Notes under the pieces: generated by a model
What the model saw: only the letters and a program-made list of their open reading frames with translations
Database searches by the model: none
What the model was told of the DNA's origin: nothing
Shown: piece after piece, positions 26,783 to 36,833 of the stretch
Layout of the letters: every line of letters begins with the position of its first letter
Position numbering within the stretch: position 1 is the stretch's first letter
From: Nocardia australiensis
GTDB lineage: Bacteria > Actinomycetota > Actinomycetes > Mycobacteriales > Mycobacteriaceae
NCBI RefSeq assembly: GCF_020733705.1
Contig: NZ_JAJFZM010000001.1
Location: 1,116,001-1,180,000 of the forward strand
Direction: 5' to 3'
DNA: 64,000 nt
Made by a program: the position numbers and the translations under genes

Positions 26783-27940
26783 GTGGATGCGCGTTCGGCT
26801 GCGCTGGTCCGCGCCAACTTTCGTTCGGTGCTCGAATCGCCGGGCGGAGCCGAGCGGTTGATCAGTGCGTTTTACGGTCACCTGTTCGCCGAGAACCCTC
26901 GGTTACGTGAACTGTTCCCGCCTGCGATGCAGATGCAGGCCAAGCGGATGGTTACGGCGATCCAATACATGCTCGACCACCTGGAGGACTGGGAGCGGGC
27001 GCAGAAATTTCTCGAGCAGCTCGCCCGCGACCATCGGAAGTTCGGCGTACTGCCGAGCCACTATGACGCCGCCGGCCGTGCCCTGCTCGCCGCCTGCCGC
27101 TCCTACCACGGTCCGAACTGGAATCGGTCCCTGGACGAGGGCTGGCGCGACATCACCATCCTGATCTCCGCGTCCATGGCCATCGGCGCCAACTCCGATA
27201 AGTCGCCGCCGTCCTGGGAGGCGACCGTCGTCGGTCACCGCCGCGTGCTGGAGGATCTGGCGATCGTGCGGCTGCAGTCCGAAGAACCGGTCCCGTACCA
27301 GGCCGGGCAGTATGTGCCGATCGTGATCCCGCAGCGCCCGAAGCTGTGGCGCTATCTCTCGCCCGCGATTCCGGCGAATCCGTACGGCGAGGTCGAATTC
27401 CACGTCCGCAAGATTCGCGGCGGCTGGGTGAGTCCGGCGATCGTCAACGAAACCAAGGTCGGCGACAAATGGATGATCGCCAGTCCGCTCGGCGGCCTCC
27501 ACATCGACCGCGATACCGATCGCGACGTGCTGCTGATCGGCGCGGGCACCGGCATCGCCCCGCTGCGGGCACAACTCATCGAAATGGGCCGGCGCGGTAT
27601 CAACCCTCGCGTGCATTTCTTCATCGGCGGGCGCTATCCGTGCGACCTCTACGACGTGGAGAACATGTGGCAGCTCTCGCAGAGCAATCCGTGGCTGACC
27701 ATCGTGCCGGTGTGTGAGCAGAAGACCAACCCGTGGTGGTATCCGCATCCGCCCGCCGACGCGCCCTACGGCATGCACCGGACGCTGATCGGAAACCTCG
27801 GTGCGGTGGTCGCCAGCTTCGGCGCCTGGGCGGACCGGCAGATTCAGGTCGCTGGGTCGGCGCGCATGATCGCCGACACCCGTCGCGCGCTGATCGCGGT
27901 CGGCACCCCCGAGTGGAACATCAGTTCGGATCCCGTGTGA
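26783..27940 (+). CDS. Two-domain flavohaemoprotein (globin plus FAD/NAD reductase, Rv0385 type)
   Basis: 385 residues from GTG 26783. Residues 1-135 are a globin domain with proximal His84 ('ARDHRKFGV'); residues about 150-385 are a ferredoxin-reductase-like module with FAD site 'LWRYLSPAIP' and NAD site 'IGAGTGIAPLRAQL'. Classical flavohaemoglobins, such as Hmp, oxidise NO to nitrate; here the reductase motifs deviate from Hmp (RYLSPA instead of RxYS), which is the pattern of type II flavohaemoglobins such as Rv0385, reported to have poor NO dioxygenase activity and to use D-lactate. It follows a 188-base gap with its own promoter presumably. Confidence 0.9.
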   Translation: MDARSAALVRANFRSVLESPGGAERLISAFYGHLFAENPRLRELFPPAMQMQAKRMVTAIQYMLDHLEDWERAQKFLEQLARDHRKFGVLPSHYDAAGRALLAACRSYHGPNWNRSLDEGWRDITILISASMAIGANSDKSPPSWEATVVGHRRVLEDLAIVRLQSEEPVPYQAGQYVPIVIPQRPKLWRYLSPAIPANPYGEVEFHVRKIRGGWVSPAIVNETKVGDKWMIASPLGGLHIDRDTDRDVLLIGAGTGIAPLRAQLIEMGRRGINPRVHFFIGGRYPCDLYDVENMWQLSQSNPWLTIVPVCEQKTNPWWYPHPPADAPYGMHRTLIGNLGAVVASFGAWADRQIQVAGSARMIADTRRALIAVGTPEWNISSDPV

Positions 27941-27954
27941 AAGAGGAGGCCCCG

Positions 27955-28728
27955 TTGGGGACTAACGGCGCTGGGCCGCAAGCACATACGCCCGAATGGA
28001 CTTCGACGGTCGTCGGCCACCACCGGTTGCGCCACGACCTCGCGGTGATCCGGCTGATCGGCGAGTTCGTCCCGTTCACCGCGGGCCAGTCGGTCGAGGT
28101 GCGGGTACCGCAGCAGCCGGGGGTGCGACGCAGACTCTCGCCCGCCCTGCCGCCCTCGCTGGACGGCAAGCTGGAATTCCATGTACGAACCATCCCGGGC
28201 GGCTGGCTCAGCGGGTCCATCGTCACCGATACCGCGCCGGGCGACGAATGGCACATCGCCGCGCCGCAGGGCGCGTTCGCGGTCGATCCCGACGGCGCGG
28301 AGGTGGTGATGATCGCGGGCGGCACCGGCCTGGCTCCGATGCGCGCGCAGATCCTCGACCTCGCCCGCCACGAGAACCCGCCGCCCACTTACCTTTTCAT
28401 CGGCGGGCCATTCCCACGCGACCTGTACGCCGCCGACATGCTCCGGCTACTGACCGACGAATTACCCTGGCTCACCGTCATACCCGTGGTGGAAAGCCTC
28501 GACGACCCCCGACGGATCGACGAATGGTACGAACAGTCCCGCGTTGACATCGGATTCCCGGTCGACGACATGCTCCAGGGCACGCTCGCGGACGTGATCG
28601 GCTCGCACGGGGCTTTCGACAATCATCAGGTTCTCGTCTGCGGCTCCCCCGCCATGACCAGGGTGACCGTTGACCGTCTCCGCGAAACCGGAACCCCTGC
28701 CGAGCGAATCCAATTCGAGGGGATCTGA
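27955..28728 (+). CDS. Stand-alone flavohaemoprotein-type reductase domain, no globin
   Basis: 257 residues. Start TTG 27955 is preferred: a perfect AGGAGG (27944-27949) is 5 bases upstream, and it lies just after the preceding stop; GTG 27937 overlaps that stop. The protein aligns throughout with the reductase half of the preceding gene: 'WTSTVVGHHRLRHDLAVIRL', 'GVRRRLSPALP' (FAD), 'IPGGWLSGSIV', 'IAGGTGLAPMRAQILDLAR' (NAD). It therefore looks like a tandem duplicate that lost the globin. It may supply electrons to another partner or serve the neighbouring globin protein (inference). Confidence 0.88.
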   Translation: MGTNGAGPQAHTPEWTSTVVGHHRLRHDLAVIRLIGEFVPFTAGQSVEVRVPQQPGVRRRLSPALPPSLDGKLEFHVRTIPGGWLSGSIVTDTAPGDEWHIAAPQGAFAVDPDGAEVVMIAGGTGLAPMRAQILDLARHENPPPTYLFIGGPFPRDLYAADMLRLLTDELPWLTVIPVVESLDDPRRIDEWYEQSRVDIGFPVDDMLQGTLADVIGSHGAFDNHQVLVCGSPAMTRVTVDRLRETGTPAERIQFEGI

Positions 28729-28775
28729 GCCCCCGGCGCGGCGCAATTTCGGAAATCCTGCCGCCGCAACGACTT

Positions 28776-28816
28776 CGGGCCTCGGCCCGGTTCATTTCGA
28801 ACCGAGCCGAGGCCCG
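28776..28816. terminator. Strong bidirectional terminator hairpin
   Basis: An 18-bp stem (CGGGCCTCGGCCCGGTTC / GAACCGAGCCGAGGCCCG, one mismatch) with loop ATTTC in the gap between the convergent reductase and hspR genes. No U-tract on either side. Confidence 0.75.
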
Positions 28817-28834
28817 ATGGTCGTCAACGGCGTA

Positions 28835-29251
28835 TCAGCGCCGATTACGTGGCTGCCACACCACCAATGCGGTGCTGCGTTGCGGCGGTGACAGATCAGG
28901 ACGGTAGCCCGCGTGCAACCGATCCACCTCGGCCGACAATTCGGCGACGCGTTCCTGCAATGCCGCGACATGGTTGGTTAGTTCGATAATGCGTTTGATG
29001 CCGGCCAGATTGACGCCCTCGTCCTGGGACAGCCGCTGCACCTCGCGCAGCAGCTCGACGTCCCTGGCCGAGTAACGCCGACCGCCACCCGAAGTCCGTT
29101 GTGGCGTAACCAGTCCCAAACGGTCATACGTGCGCAGTGTCTGCGCGTGCATGCCCGCGAGCTGAGCCGCCACCGAGATCATGAAGACCTGCGCCTCGGT
29201 GCGGCCCGTGTTGCTGGGTCCACCGGCCGCATTCTTCGGATCACCGGACAT
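28835..29251 (-). CDS. hspR: Heat-shock repressor HspR (MerR family)
   Basis: 138 residues. Start ATG 29251 overlaps the dnaJ stop as TAATG. MerR-type DNA-binding head 'ISVAAQLAGMHAQTLRTYDR', 'LGLVTPQRTSGGGRRYSARD', then a coiled-coil 'VAALQERVAELSAEVDRLH' and a basic tail. HspR represses dnaK and clpB operons by binding HAIR sites, with DnaK as co-repressor. It is the last gene of the dnaK operon, giving an autoregulatory loop, the same order as in mycobacteria and Streptomyces. Confidence 0.95.
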   Translation of the reverse strand: MSGDPKNAAGGPSNTGRTEAQVFMISVAAQLAGMHAQTLRTYDRLGLVTPQRTSGGGRRYSARDVELLREVQRLSQDEGVNLAGIKRIIELTNHVAALQERVAELSAEVDRLHAGYRPDLSPPQRSTALVVWQPRNRR

Positions 29252-30438
29252 TACGCACCTGCCCATCCTGCACGTGGATCGAACCCGCTGGCTTTCTCCG
29301 CCTCCGCATAGCGCCGCAGCGCCTCGGCGGCATTGTCATCCAGCTTCTGTGGCACGGCGACCTTGACGGTGACCAGCAGATCACCGGCACCACCCGCGGC
29401 GCCACGCTTCGGCACGCCGCGACCACGCACCCGCAGTATGCGCCCGTCCGCGGTGCCCGGCGGCACCTTGACGCCGACGCGCCCTTCCAGAGTGGGCACC
29501 GAAACCGTTGTGCCCAACACCAATTCACTGTAACTGACCGGCAGGGCCAGGGTCAGGTCGTTGCCGTTTCGGCCGAAGACCTTGTCCTGGTTGACGTGCA
29601 CGACGACAAAAAGGTCACCCGAGGGTGCGCCCCGAAGTCCCGCCTCGCCCTGACCGGCCAGCCGAATCTTCTGCCCGTCGGTGACGCCAGGGGGAATCCG
29701 CACCGTGATAGTGCGGGTCCGGTTCTGGACGCCATTGCCGTGGCAATCGACGCACGGGTCGTCGATGATCGAGCCGGTGCCCCGGCACTCATCGCACGGC
29801 TCGCTGAACCCGAACGCACCCTGGTTGCGGCTGATGACGCCGTTGCCATTGCAGACCGGGCACACTCGGGGACTCGTCCCGGGCTTGGCACCGCTGCCGT
29901 GACACGTCGTGCACGGTGACGGACTGGTCATCCGCAGCGGAACAGTGACACCCTGCGCGGCCTCGCGGAACCCGAGAGTCGTCTCGGTCTCCACATCCGC
30001 GCCGCGCCGAGGTCGGCTGGCCGACCTGGTCGTGCCACCCCGGTTGAACAGCCCACCCAGCAGGTCGCCGAGACCACCGTCGTTGGCATTCGCCTGACCG
30101 AAGATGTCGCCGATATTGAAATCCTGCGAGAAGCCGCCGCCCGCACCGGGATTGAACCCGCCGCGGCCGTACCCACCACCGCCGCCACCGACACCGCCGC
30201 CGGCGAACAGTTTGCGGGTCTCGTCGTACTCCTTGCGCTTAGCCGGATCCGACAGCACGGCATGCGCCTCGCTGACGGTCTTGAACCGCTCCTCGGCCTT
30301 GGTGTCGCCGGGGTTGGCGTCCGGATGCAAGTCACGAGCCAGCTTGCGGTACGCCTTCTTGATTTCGTCCTGTGAGGCGCTGGAGGAAACGCCCAGCTCC
30401 TTGTAGAAGTCCTTTTCGATCCACTCCCGTTGACTCAC
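29251..30438 (-). CDS. dnaJ: Co-chaperone DnaJ (type I)
   Basis: 395 residues from GTG 30438 ([17 protein letters not shown]), chosen for the AGGAGG 9 bases upstream and homologue N-termini. J domain with the HPD triad in '[12 protein letters not shown]' (~residues 41-43), a Gly-rich linker with a polyglycine stretch (about 85-115), the zinc region with four CxxCxGxG-type motifs ('CTTCHGSG', 'CPVCNGNG', 'CDECRGTG', 'CVDCHGNG'), and C-terminal substrate-binding domains. Stimulates DnaK ATPase. This is the DnaJ1-type protein of the dnaK operon. Confidence 0.97.
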   Translation of the reverse strand: MSQREWIEKDFYKELGVSSSASQDEIKKAYRKLARDLHPDANPGDTKAEERFKTVSEAHAVLSDPAKRKEYDETRKLFAGGGVGGGGGGYGRGGFNPGAGGGFSQDFNIGDIFGQANANDGGLGDLLGGLFNRGGTTRSASRPRRGADVETETTLGFREAAQGVTVPLRMTSPSPCTTCHGSGAKPGTSPRVCPVCNGNGVISRNQGAFGFSEPCDECRGTGSIIDDPCVDCHGNGVQNRTRTITVRIPPGVTDGQKIRLAGQGEAGLRGAPSGDLFVVVHVNQDKVFGRNGNDLTLALPVSYSELVLGTTVSVPTLEGRVGVKVPPGTADGRILRVRGRGVPKRGAAGGAGDLLVTVKVAVPQKLDDNAAEALRRYAEAEKASGFDPRAGWAGA

Positions 30439-30516
30439 CGGGCATCTCCTCCTTCCATGCTGTATTCGCGACATCCCAGGGACCGTGGGTGGTCACGCTG
30501 CGCTCGCGCCGGGCTT

Positions 30517-31175
30517 CTATTGATTTGTTGTGCCGGCATCGGAACCAGCATTCGAGGCATCATCGGCCGACAGGTCGGACACTCCATCGGTTACCCCGAC
30601 CATCGCGTGCCGAAGCACCCGATCGCCGAATCGATAGCCCTTGCGCATGACAACACCGATCACCGGATCGTGCCCGGAGCCCTCGTGCTGCACGGCCTCG
30701 TGCAGGGTCGGGTCGAAAGGCTCACCCTCCGAACCGAATTCCTCCAGACCCTGTTTGTTCAGCGCGTCGGTCAGCTTGTCGGCGACCGACTTGAGCGGCC
30801 CGGTATCGAGGTCACCGTGCGCCTTGGCGCGATCGAGATCGTCGAGTACACCGAGCAATTCGGTGACAACGGTGGCCTTCGCGGTGTCGATGGTGGCCTT
30901 GCGGTCACGCTCGACACGACGCCGGTAGTTGGCGTACTCCGCGGTCAGCCGCTGCAGGTCCGCGGTGCGCTCGGCCAGCTCATTGCTGATCGAATCGGCC
31001 AGTACCTCGGCACCGCCCGCCGCACCGTTGCCCGCTTCCGCGCCGGACCCGGCGTCGGCGCTTTCGGCCGCCGCCGCGTCCCTGATCTCACCCGTCTCCG
31101 GGTCGACCTTGCGGTTGTCGACAAAGGTGACCGGCTCTTTTTCGGAGCTGCTCGGAGCCCCCGAATCGCCGCGTG

Positions 31176-31179
<4 letters not shown>
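30517..31179 (-). CDS. grpE: Nucleotide exchange factor GrpE
   Basis: 220 residues. Starts at GTG 31179, overlapping the dnaK stop by 4 bases (GTGA). A long coiled-coil ('[26 protein letters not shown]', shown here in parts: [16 protein letters not shown]) leads to a beta domain with '[13 protein letters not shown]' and '[20 protein letters not shown]', the family signature. Releases ADP from DnaK. N- and C-terminal tails are Ala/Asp-rich and poorly conserved. Confidence 0.97.
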
Positions 31180-33026
<1,847 letters not shown>

Positions 33027-33185
33027 GGTTTTCCTCCTAGTTGACGTAACAAACTGTGTTGGTGCTGGGCGAACGATCGCCCTGCGGCCGGGTTTCTCAG
33101 TGACACTTCCCTGGGACACTTCCCTGGGATCCGCCGGTGCCGCGAGACCTCGCCTCAGCACCTCACTGAGCACGATCCCAGCAAC

Positions 33186-33206
33186 GCTGAGCGTGGTCCG
33201 CTCAAT
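33186..33206. promoter_or_regulatory. HAIR-like operator, dnaK-proximal
   Basis: GCTGAGC-N7-GCTCAAT, a weaker match to CTTGAGT-N7-ACTCAAG. It overlaps the candidate -10 at 33205-33210. Confidence 0.65.
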
Positions 33207-33234
33207 CTTGCACCCGACTACCTCCGGGAGTCAA
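33205..33234 (-). promoter_or_regulatory. Candidate dnaK promoter (-35 TTGACT, -10 CAAGAT)
   Basis: On the minus strand TTGACT (33229-33234) and CAAGAT (33205-33210) are 18 bases apart, flanked by the two HAIR-type sites; HspR bound there would block polymerase. The -10 is a poor match, so the assignment is tentative. Confidence 0.45.
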
Positions 33235-33240
33235 CTCAAA

Positions 33241-33261
33241 CTTGAGTTGGATGCACTCAAC
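33241..33261. promoter_or_regulatory. HAIR operator, dnaK-distal
   Basis: CTTGAGT-N7-ACTCAAC, 13 of 14 positions of the HspR consensus. It lies 215 bases upstream of dnaK. Confidence 0.88.
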
Positions 33262-33342
33262 ATTGCGTAGGCCACAACCGGCGACCCGCGCGATCTATTC
33301 CCGATCCGGATTCACGGTCAGCCGTCTGCCATTCGTGCCAGC

Positions 33343-33591
33343 TCAGAACTCACCGGCGCGGATTGCGCGCGTCGGCACACCCGGGGTGAACACCGCCCAC
33401 GGTCCCCAGTTGCCCGAGGTAGCACCCGGATTATGCGGCCACCAATCCACCGCACCTCGAGGCAGATTCACGGCCTGGCGACAGTCAACGGGATAGACCA
33501 GGATGCACACCCGGACGTAGACCGTCGTCGGCGACCGTCCGTCGCAGAAATTCGGCGACTTCAGCGGCTTGACCCGCGCGGCAGTCAGCCC
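33343..33591 (-). other. Possible remnant coding sequence without a start
   Basis: In the 558-base gap between dnaK and the Nudix gene, one minus-strand frame running to a TGA at 33343 reads as plausible protein for about 80 residues: 'SPNFCDGRSPTTVYVRVCIL', 'VYPVDCRQAVNLPRGAVDWW', 'GNWGPWAVFTPGVP'. It has paired cysteines and no start codon of its own; upstream the frame only shadows the Nudix gene. It could be the 3' end of a lost small exported protein or chance. I do not recognise a family. Confidence 0.3.
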
Positions 33592-34118
33592 AGGTGTTGG
33601 TCTCGGTCGCGTTGGCGGTCGAACCAGGCAGGGGTGGCGAGATCGGTGGTGGGGTGGACGAGGGCGGTTTTGCCGTCTTCGAGGTAGAAGGGCTGATTTT
33701 CGAGGCGGGCACGGAAGGCGTGCCAGATGCGGCAGGCCGGTCCCGGGATCATGAAGTCGTCGAGGGTGTCGACTCGGACCCATTGGTAGCGATCGATGTC
33801 GGTTGGCGGCAGTTCGATGGTGCTCTCGTCGCCGAGCGCGCCGCAGTCGAAGACATAATGGGTTTCGTCGCCGGTGCCCGCGGCGCTCGCCCAATCGTGG
33901 ACCAGCAGCCGCTGCGGCGGACGGTCCAGACCGAGTTGCTCGCGAATCCGACGACGGCAGGCGGCGGTGGGCGATTCACCCGGATCGGCATAACCGCCCG
34001 GGATAGCCCATTCACCTCGATAGATCGTGTGTACGAGCAGCACCTCTTCGTCGCGCACGAACAACGCGCCCACGATCAGCCTCGCCCGGACGAAAGGAAC
34101 CTCGGCACCGTTCGTCAT
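33585..34118 (-). CDS. Nudix-fold protein with degenerate Nudix box
   Basis: 177 residues from ATG 34118. The Nudix fold is clear: 'VRARLIVGALFVRDEEVLLV', 'WAIPGGYADPGESPTAA', 'CRRRIREQLGLD'. Against the Nudix box GX5EX7REUXEEXGU, the sequence reads R-R-I-R-E-Q-L-G-L, so of the three metal-binding glutamates of the helix only the middle one is present (positions E, E replaced by R and Q). This suggests loss or change of pyrophosphohydrolase activity, perhaps a ligand-binding or differently metal-coordinating member. It lies upstream-opposed to nothing obvious; the adjacent endonuclease-like gene is on the same strand 185 bases away. Confidence 0.82.
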   Translation of the reverse strand: MTNGAEVPFVRARLIVGALFVRDEEVLLVHTIYRGEWAIPGGYADPGESPTAACRRRIREQLGLDRPPQRLLVHDWASAAGTGDETHYVFDCGALGDESTIELPPTDIDRYQWVRVDTLDDFMIPGPACRIWHAFRARLENQPFYLEDGKTALVHPTTDLATPAWFDRQRDRDQHLG

Positions 34119-34303
34119 ACCTCACGACCTCCGCTCGCCGGGCCAGGAAATGCGGCGCATCCGGCCGAGCGCTACCCACAGCCGGAGCGGTGTCCATGCG
34201 ACATCGAGCCGCCGCACGACCACTCCACCTTTACACCGACCCCACCCCGCCGTACAGCGAATCCTCTCCCCACCAGGTCAGCGCCCGCTGGGCCGAGCCC
34301 GGT

Positions 34304-34954
34304 TCAGACGTCTGTGGGGTGGGCGAGGACCTCATCGGCGACGTGTTCGTCGAGGGCGACTCGGACGAGGGCAGCTGCCAAGGTCGCGGTCTGGTCGTCG
34401 GGGGCAAGCGCAGCGAGAAGCTCGGGGTCGGGCGGGAGATTTATCCGCTCGGCACCGCGTCGAGCGCGTTCATCGAAATGGGGGCGGACCCAGGTCCAGA
34501 CGTCTTGGATCTCGCGCAGGAAGATATCGCTACCGGTAGGTCCGATGCCCTGGAATTGTTGTAGCAGCCGCGCGGCGTGTTTCACGTCGTGGACGGATTC
34601 CTCGGCGAGCTTACGCAGGTCACCGCCATATTCGTCGAGGACGCGGCAGGCGTTGGCACCGAGCCGGGTTGCCGCGCTCTCGTCGTAGCGCTTGTAGTGG
34701 GCGCGGTCGAGCACGTCGACGAGTTCCTGCCAGTCGGCATCGGCGACGCGGCGCGGGGTGCGGTAGCCGGTGTCGATCAGTGCCCTGGTGGCGGCCACCG
34801 CGATGCGCGCGGTGATCCGGGTACTCAGTAACTCAGCCATCATGAGCAGCTGAAACAGCGGTGCGGGTCGATCAGCCAGCTTGATACCGGCCTCCGCGGC
34901 GTAGCCGGTACCCGCCCGGTCCAGCAATGCATTGACAACATCCTGTTGGCTCAT
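34304..34954 (-). CDS. HhH-type endonuclease/DNA glycosylase-like protein
   Basis: 216 residues. Start ATG 34954 (MSQQDVVNALLDRAG) has GGGAG 6 bases upstream; the frame is open to 35008. Mostly helical, with a helix-hairpin-helix 'LLQQFQGIGPTGSDIFLREI' near residue 145 followed by 'QDVWTWVRPHFD', where the Asp is placed like the catalytic Asp of the HhH-GPD family. The catalytic lysine of endonuclease III and its Fe-S cysteines are absent. A role in base excision repair is possible; the substrate is not evident. Confidence 0.7.
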   Translation of the reverse strand: MSQQDVVNALLDRAGTGYAAEAGIKLADRPAPLFQLLMMAELLSTRITARIAVAATRALIDTGYRTPRRVADADWQELVDVLDRAHYKRYDESAATRLGANACRVLDEYGGDLRKLAEESVHDVKHAARLLQQFQGIGPTGSDIFLREIQDVWTWVRPHFDERARRGAERINLPPDPELLAALAPDDQTATLAAALVRVALDEHVADEVLAHPTDV

Positions 34955-35307
34955 TGCACACTCCCTGATCGGATATCTATCGCGTACCCGCAAAAGCGCG
35001 ATCGACACCCGGGGGCGGATACCCGACGGTCACTAAAGATCCAGAGCCGGTCGACCGCTAGGACCCGTTGACAATCCTTGCTCGCGACCGCGCGTGCCGA
35101 CGGAACTGTCGAGGCCGGAACCGCAGGTATTCGAGACATCCAGCGACGGCCAGGTATTCGCGGTCGAATCGATGGCCGAGGAGGCCACACCGGAGACCCG
35201 ATCCCACGCCGCCGCCGAGGCTCGCCGCACCATGCGCGCCCGCATCAACCGAACCACCCACTCCCGCAGCCGATTCCACCCCGGGAATACACAGGCTCGC
35301 CGACCCC

Positions 35308-35316
35308 TGTGGACAA
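35308..35316 (-). promoter_or_regulatory. DnaA-box-like 9-mer TTGTCCACA
   Basis: Exact match to the actinobacterial DnaA box TTGTCCACA, read on the minus strand. A weaker copy, TCATCCACA, is at 35400-35408 on the plus strand. Confidence 0.5.
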
Positions 35317-35477
35317 CCTCCCAAGACCCGCAGCAGTACCAACCCCCGTCCCCAAACCTCACGTCACTGTTGATAGCGCCACCAAGCCCCGTGCCCAACT
35401 CATCCACAGCTCCTCACAGCCCTGTGGAAAGACCACTCCCCAATTCGGCACCGCCCCGAGCGCACCACCCGAGCCCT

Positions 35478-35486
35478 TGTGGACAA
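35478..35486 (-). promoter_or_regulatory. DnaA-box-like 9-mer TTGTCCACA
   Basis: Second exact TTGTCCACA, same orientation, 170 bases from the first. Both fall on Leu-Ser-Thr codons of the broken IniB-like frame. Confidence 0.5.
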
Positions 35487-35783
35487 ACTCGAATCCAGCC
35501 CACTGCCCACCGGCGCGCCACCACCGACACCACCGGTCAGCCCCCGTTTCCACACCCGTACCGAGACCCGCGACCGCCTGCGTACCAGCGCCGACAGCGC
35601 CATCAACACCTGTCCCCAACTGCGCCCCGCATCCACAACACCGTTAAGACCGGTAGACAAACCCGCACCAGCCACACCCGTCGACGCGCCAGTACCTACC
35701 CGTGTCGCGGCGGCGAGTGCGCCGTCCAGGCCGGTCGTGATGGTTCCGAGTTGTGCACCGGCGTCAACAACGCCCTGTAGACC

Positions 35784-35792
35784 TGTGGATAA
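35784..35792 (-). promoter_or_regulatory. DnaA-box-like 9-mer TTATCCACA
   Basis: Exact match to the strongest E. coli DnaA box (R1 type). It uses TTA, an exceptionally rare codon in this base composition, for Leu in an LSTGL repeat. Confidence 0.5.
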
Positions 35793-36182
35793 GCTCGCGT
35801 CGCGGTCTGTGAGGGTTCGCGCGCCTGCGCCGATGGCCGCCCGCGAACCGGGTGGCCACGATCGATGACAACTGAGAGCCGCCGGTGACCAAGGCCGATT
35901 CGGCGACCATCGGGGCGACGGCTGCGATGTCCTCGGGTGTCACCGCCGACAAACCCGCCGCGGCCAATGCCTGTCCCGGGTTGGCGCAGTGCGCGACCGC
36001 CGCCTCATGGTGACGCAGCAGGTTGAGAATGAATTCCAGAATCGCATTGGGTGTCATCGAAATTTCCCCGTACCTTCCCCCGAATCGGTAACGGCGCCCG
36101 GCCAGCAACCGACAAAACTGACGATCGGTAATACCCACAACGCGTACCGGACCATCGAGCTTTCTCGAACGGGGTTTCTCCA

Positions 36183-36833
36183 ATGACAGAGCGTCGGATG
36201 CTCGGCATCACGGTCGGAGCGTTGAATTCGGTCGCCGTGGCGACCATGGGGGACCCCGGTGACAGCGATGGCGGCTCCGCCACGGGCACGGTGGCCCGAA
36301 CCCACCCGACCATCCTGCGCCTGACCACGGACGCCGCCCCCACCCGCGCCGAATCCACCGGCCGGCATTCCAGCGATGTCATCCTGGAGAGCTTCCTCGC
36401 GAGAGTCGGCGACCCGGTCGACATCCCACCATTGCGTAATACCGACGTGGCCGATGACGAATTCGATCTACTGACCATTCGCTACATCCCGGCTAACACG
36501 CTACGTGGAAAAGAATTCGATCCGTTCGATCCGGTGATCGAACGTGAATTGTCACAATTGCGTGATCGCCGCAGAAATGTGAAAGAGAATCTGTCCATAA
36601 ATACCGCGACCGTGGTCCCGGTGCGCGTAGATCCCGCCGCTCAGCACGCCGACAACATCCGCCTGGTCCGCGACGAACTCGCGGACCTCTTACGCGGACC
36701 ACTGCTGGGCTCCGCGACGACCGCGCCCGGCCTACCGAGCGACACCTCGAGCAACACCGGCGACACTGTCGGTGGCGTGGTCGGCACCGTGCTGCGGCTG
36801 CCCGGTCAGATCGTCGGAGGCGCCGGTGGCTGA
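36183..36833 (+). CDS. Uncharacterised protein upstream of LuxR-type ATPase
   Basis: 216 residues from ATG 36183. The start 'MLGITVGALNSVAVATMGD' resembles the phosphate-1 strand of the actin/Hsp70-like proteins encoded at 39429 and 51227, so it may be a shortened relative; the rest is charged ('FDLLTIRYIPANTLRGKEFD', 'VIERELSQLRDRRR') and ends in a Gly/Val-rich tail. No membrane helix is certain. It overlaps the next gene by 8 bases and is divergent from the IniB-like locus, so it probably belongs to the same regulated unit. No function assigned. Confidence 0.65.
   Translation: MTERRMLGITVGALNSVAVATMGDPGDSDGGSATGTVARTHPTILRLTTDAAPTRAESTGRHSSDVILESFLARVGDPVDIPPLRNTDVADDEFDLLTIRYIPANTLRGKEFDPFDPVIERELSQLRDRRRNVKENLSINTATVVPVRVDPAAQHADNIRLVRDELADLLRGPLLGSATTAPGLPSDTSSNTGDTVGGVVGTVLRLPGQIVGGAGG

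Larger units (their letters stand above)
35034..36057 (-). pseudogene. IniB-like envelope protein gene, frameshifted
   Basis: From ATG 36057 the frame gives an intact IniB-type head: 'MTPNAILEFILNLLRHHEAA', 'ANPGQALAAAGLSAVTPEDI', 'AAVAPMVAESALV'. At about 35842 an extra C (GGCGGCC) shifts it into a stop at 35764. In other frames the missing Ala/Gly-rich body continues with repeats such as 'LSTGLQGVVDAGAQLGT', 'LSTGLNGVVDAG', 'GTGVDGAVGAGTQAVAGLGTG', 'DELGTGLGGAIN' and 'LSTGV', needing at least six further frame changes, several at G runs. Either a decayed gene or poor consensus sequence. IniB is an isoniazid-induced envelope-associated protein in mycobacteria. The intact ORF alone is 35764-36057. 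Confidence 0.7.

Noticed and set aside
33433-33687. Plus-strand ORF opposite the Nudix gene
   Set aside because: Arg/Gly/Trp-rich shadow of the Nudix coding strand.
35300-35800. Chromosomal origin oriC
   Set aside because: DnaA boxes are present but no dnaA, dnaN, rpmH or AT-rich unwinding element lies nearby.
35764-36057. Programmed ribosomal frameshift in the IniB-like gene
   Set aside because: Many separate frame changes are needed, without slippery heptamers at each; decay or sequence error explains it better.
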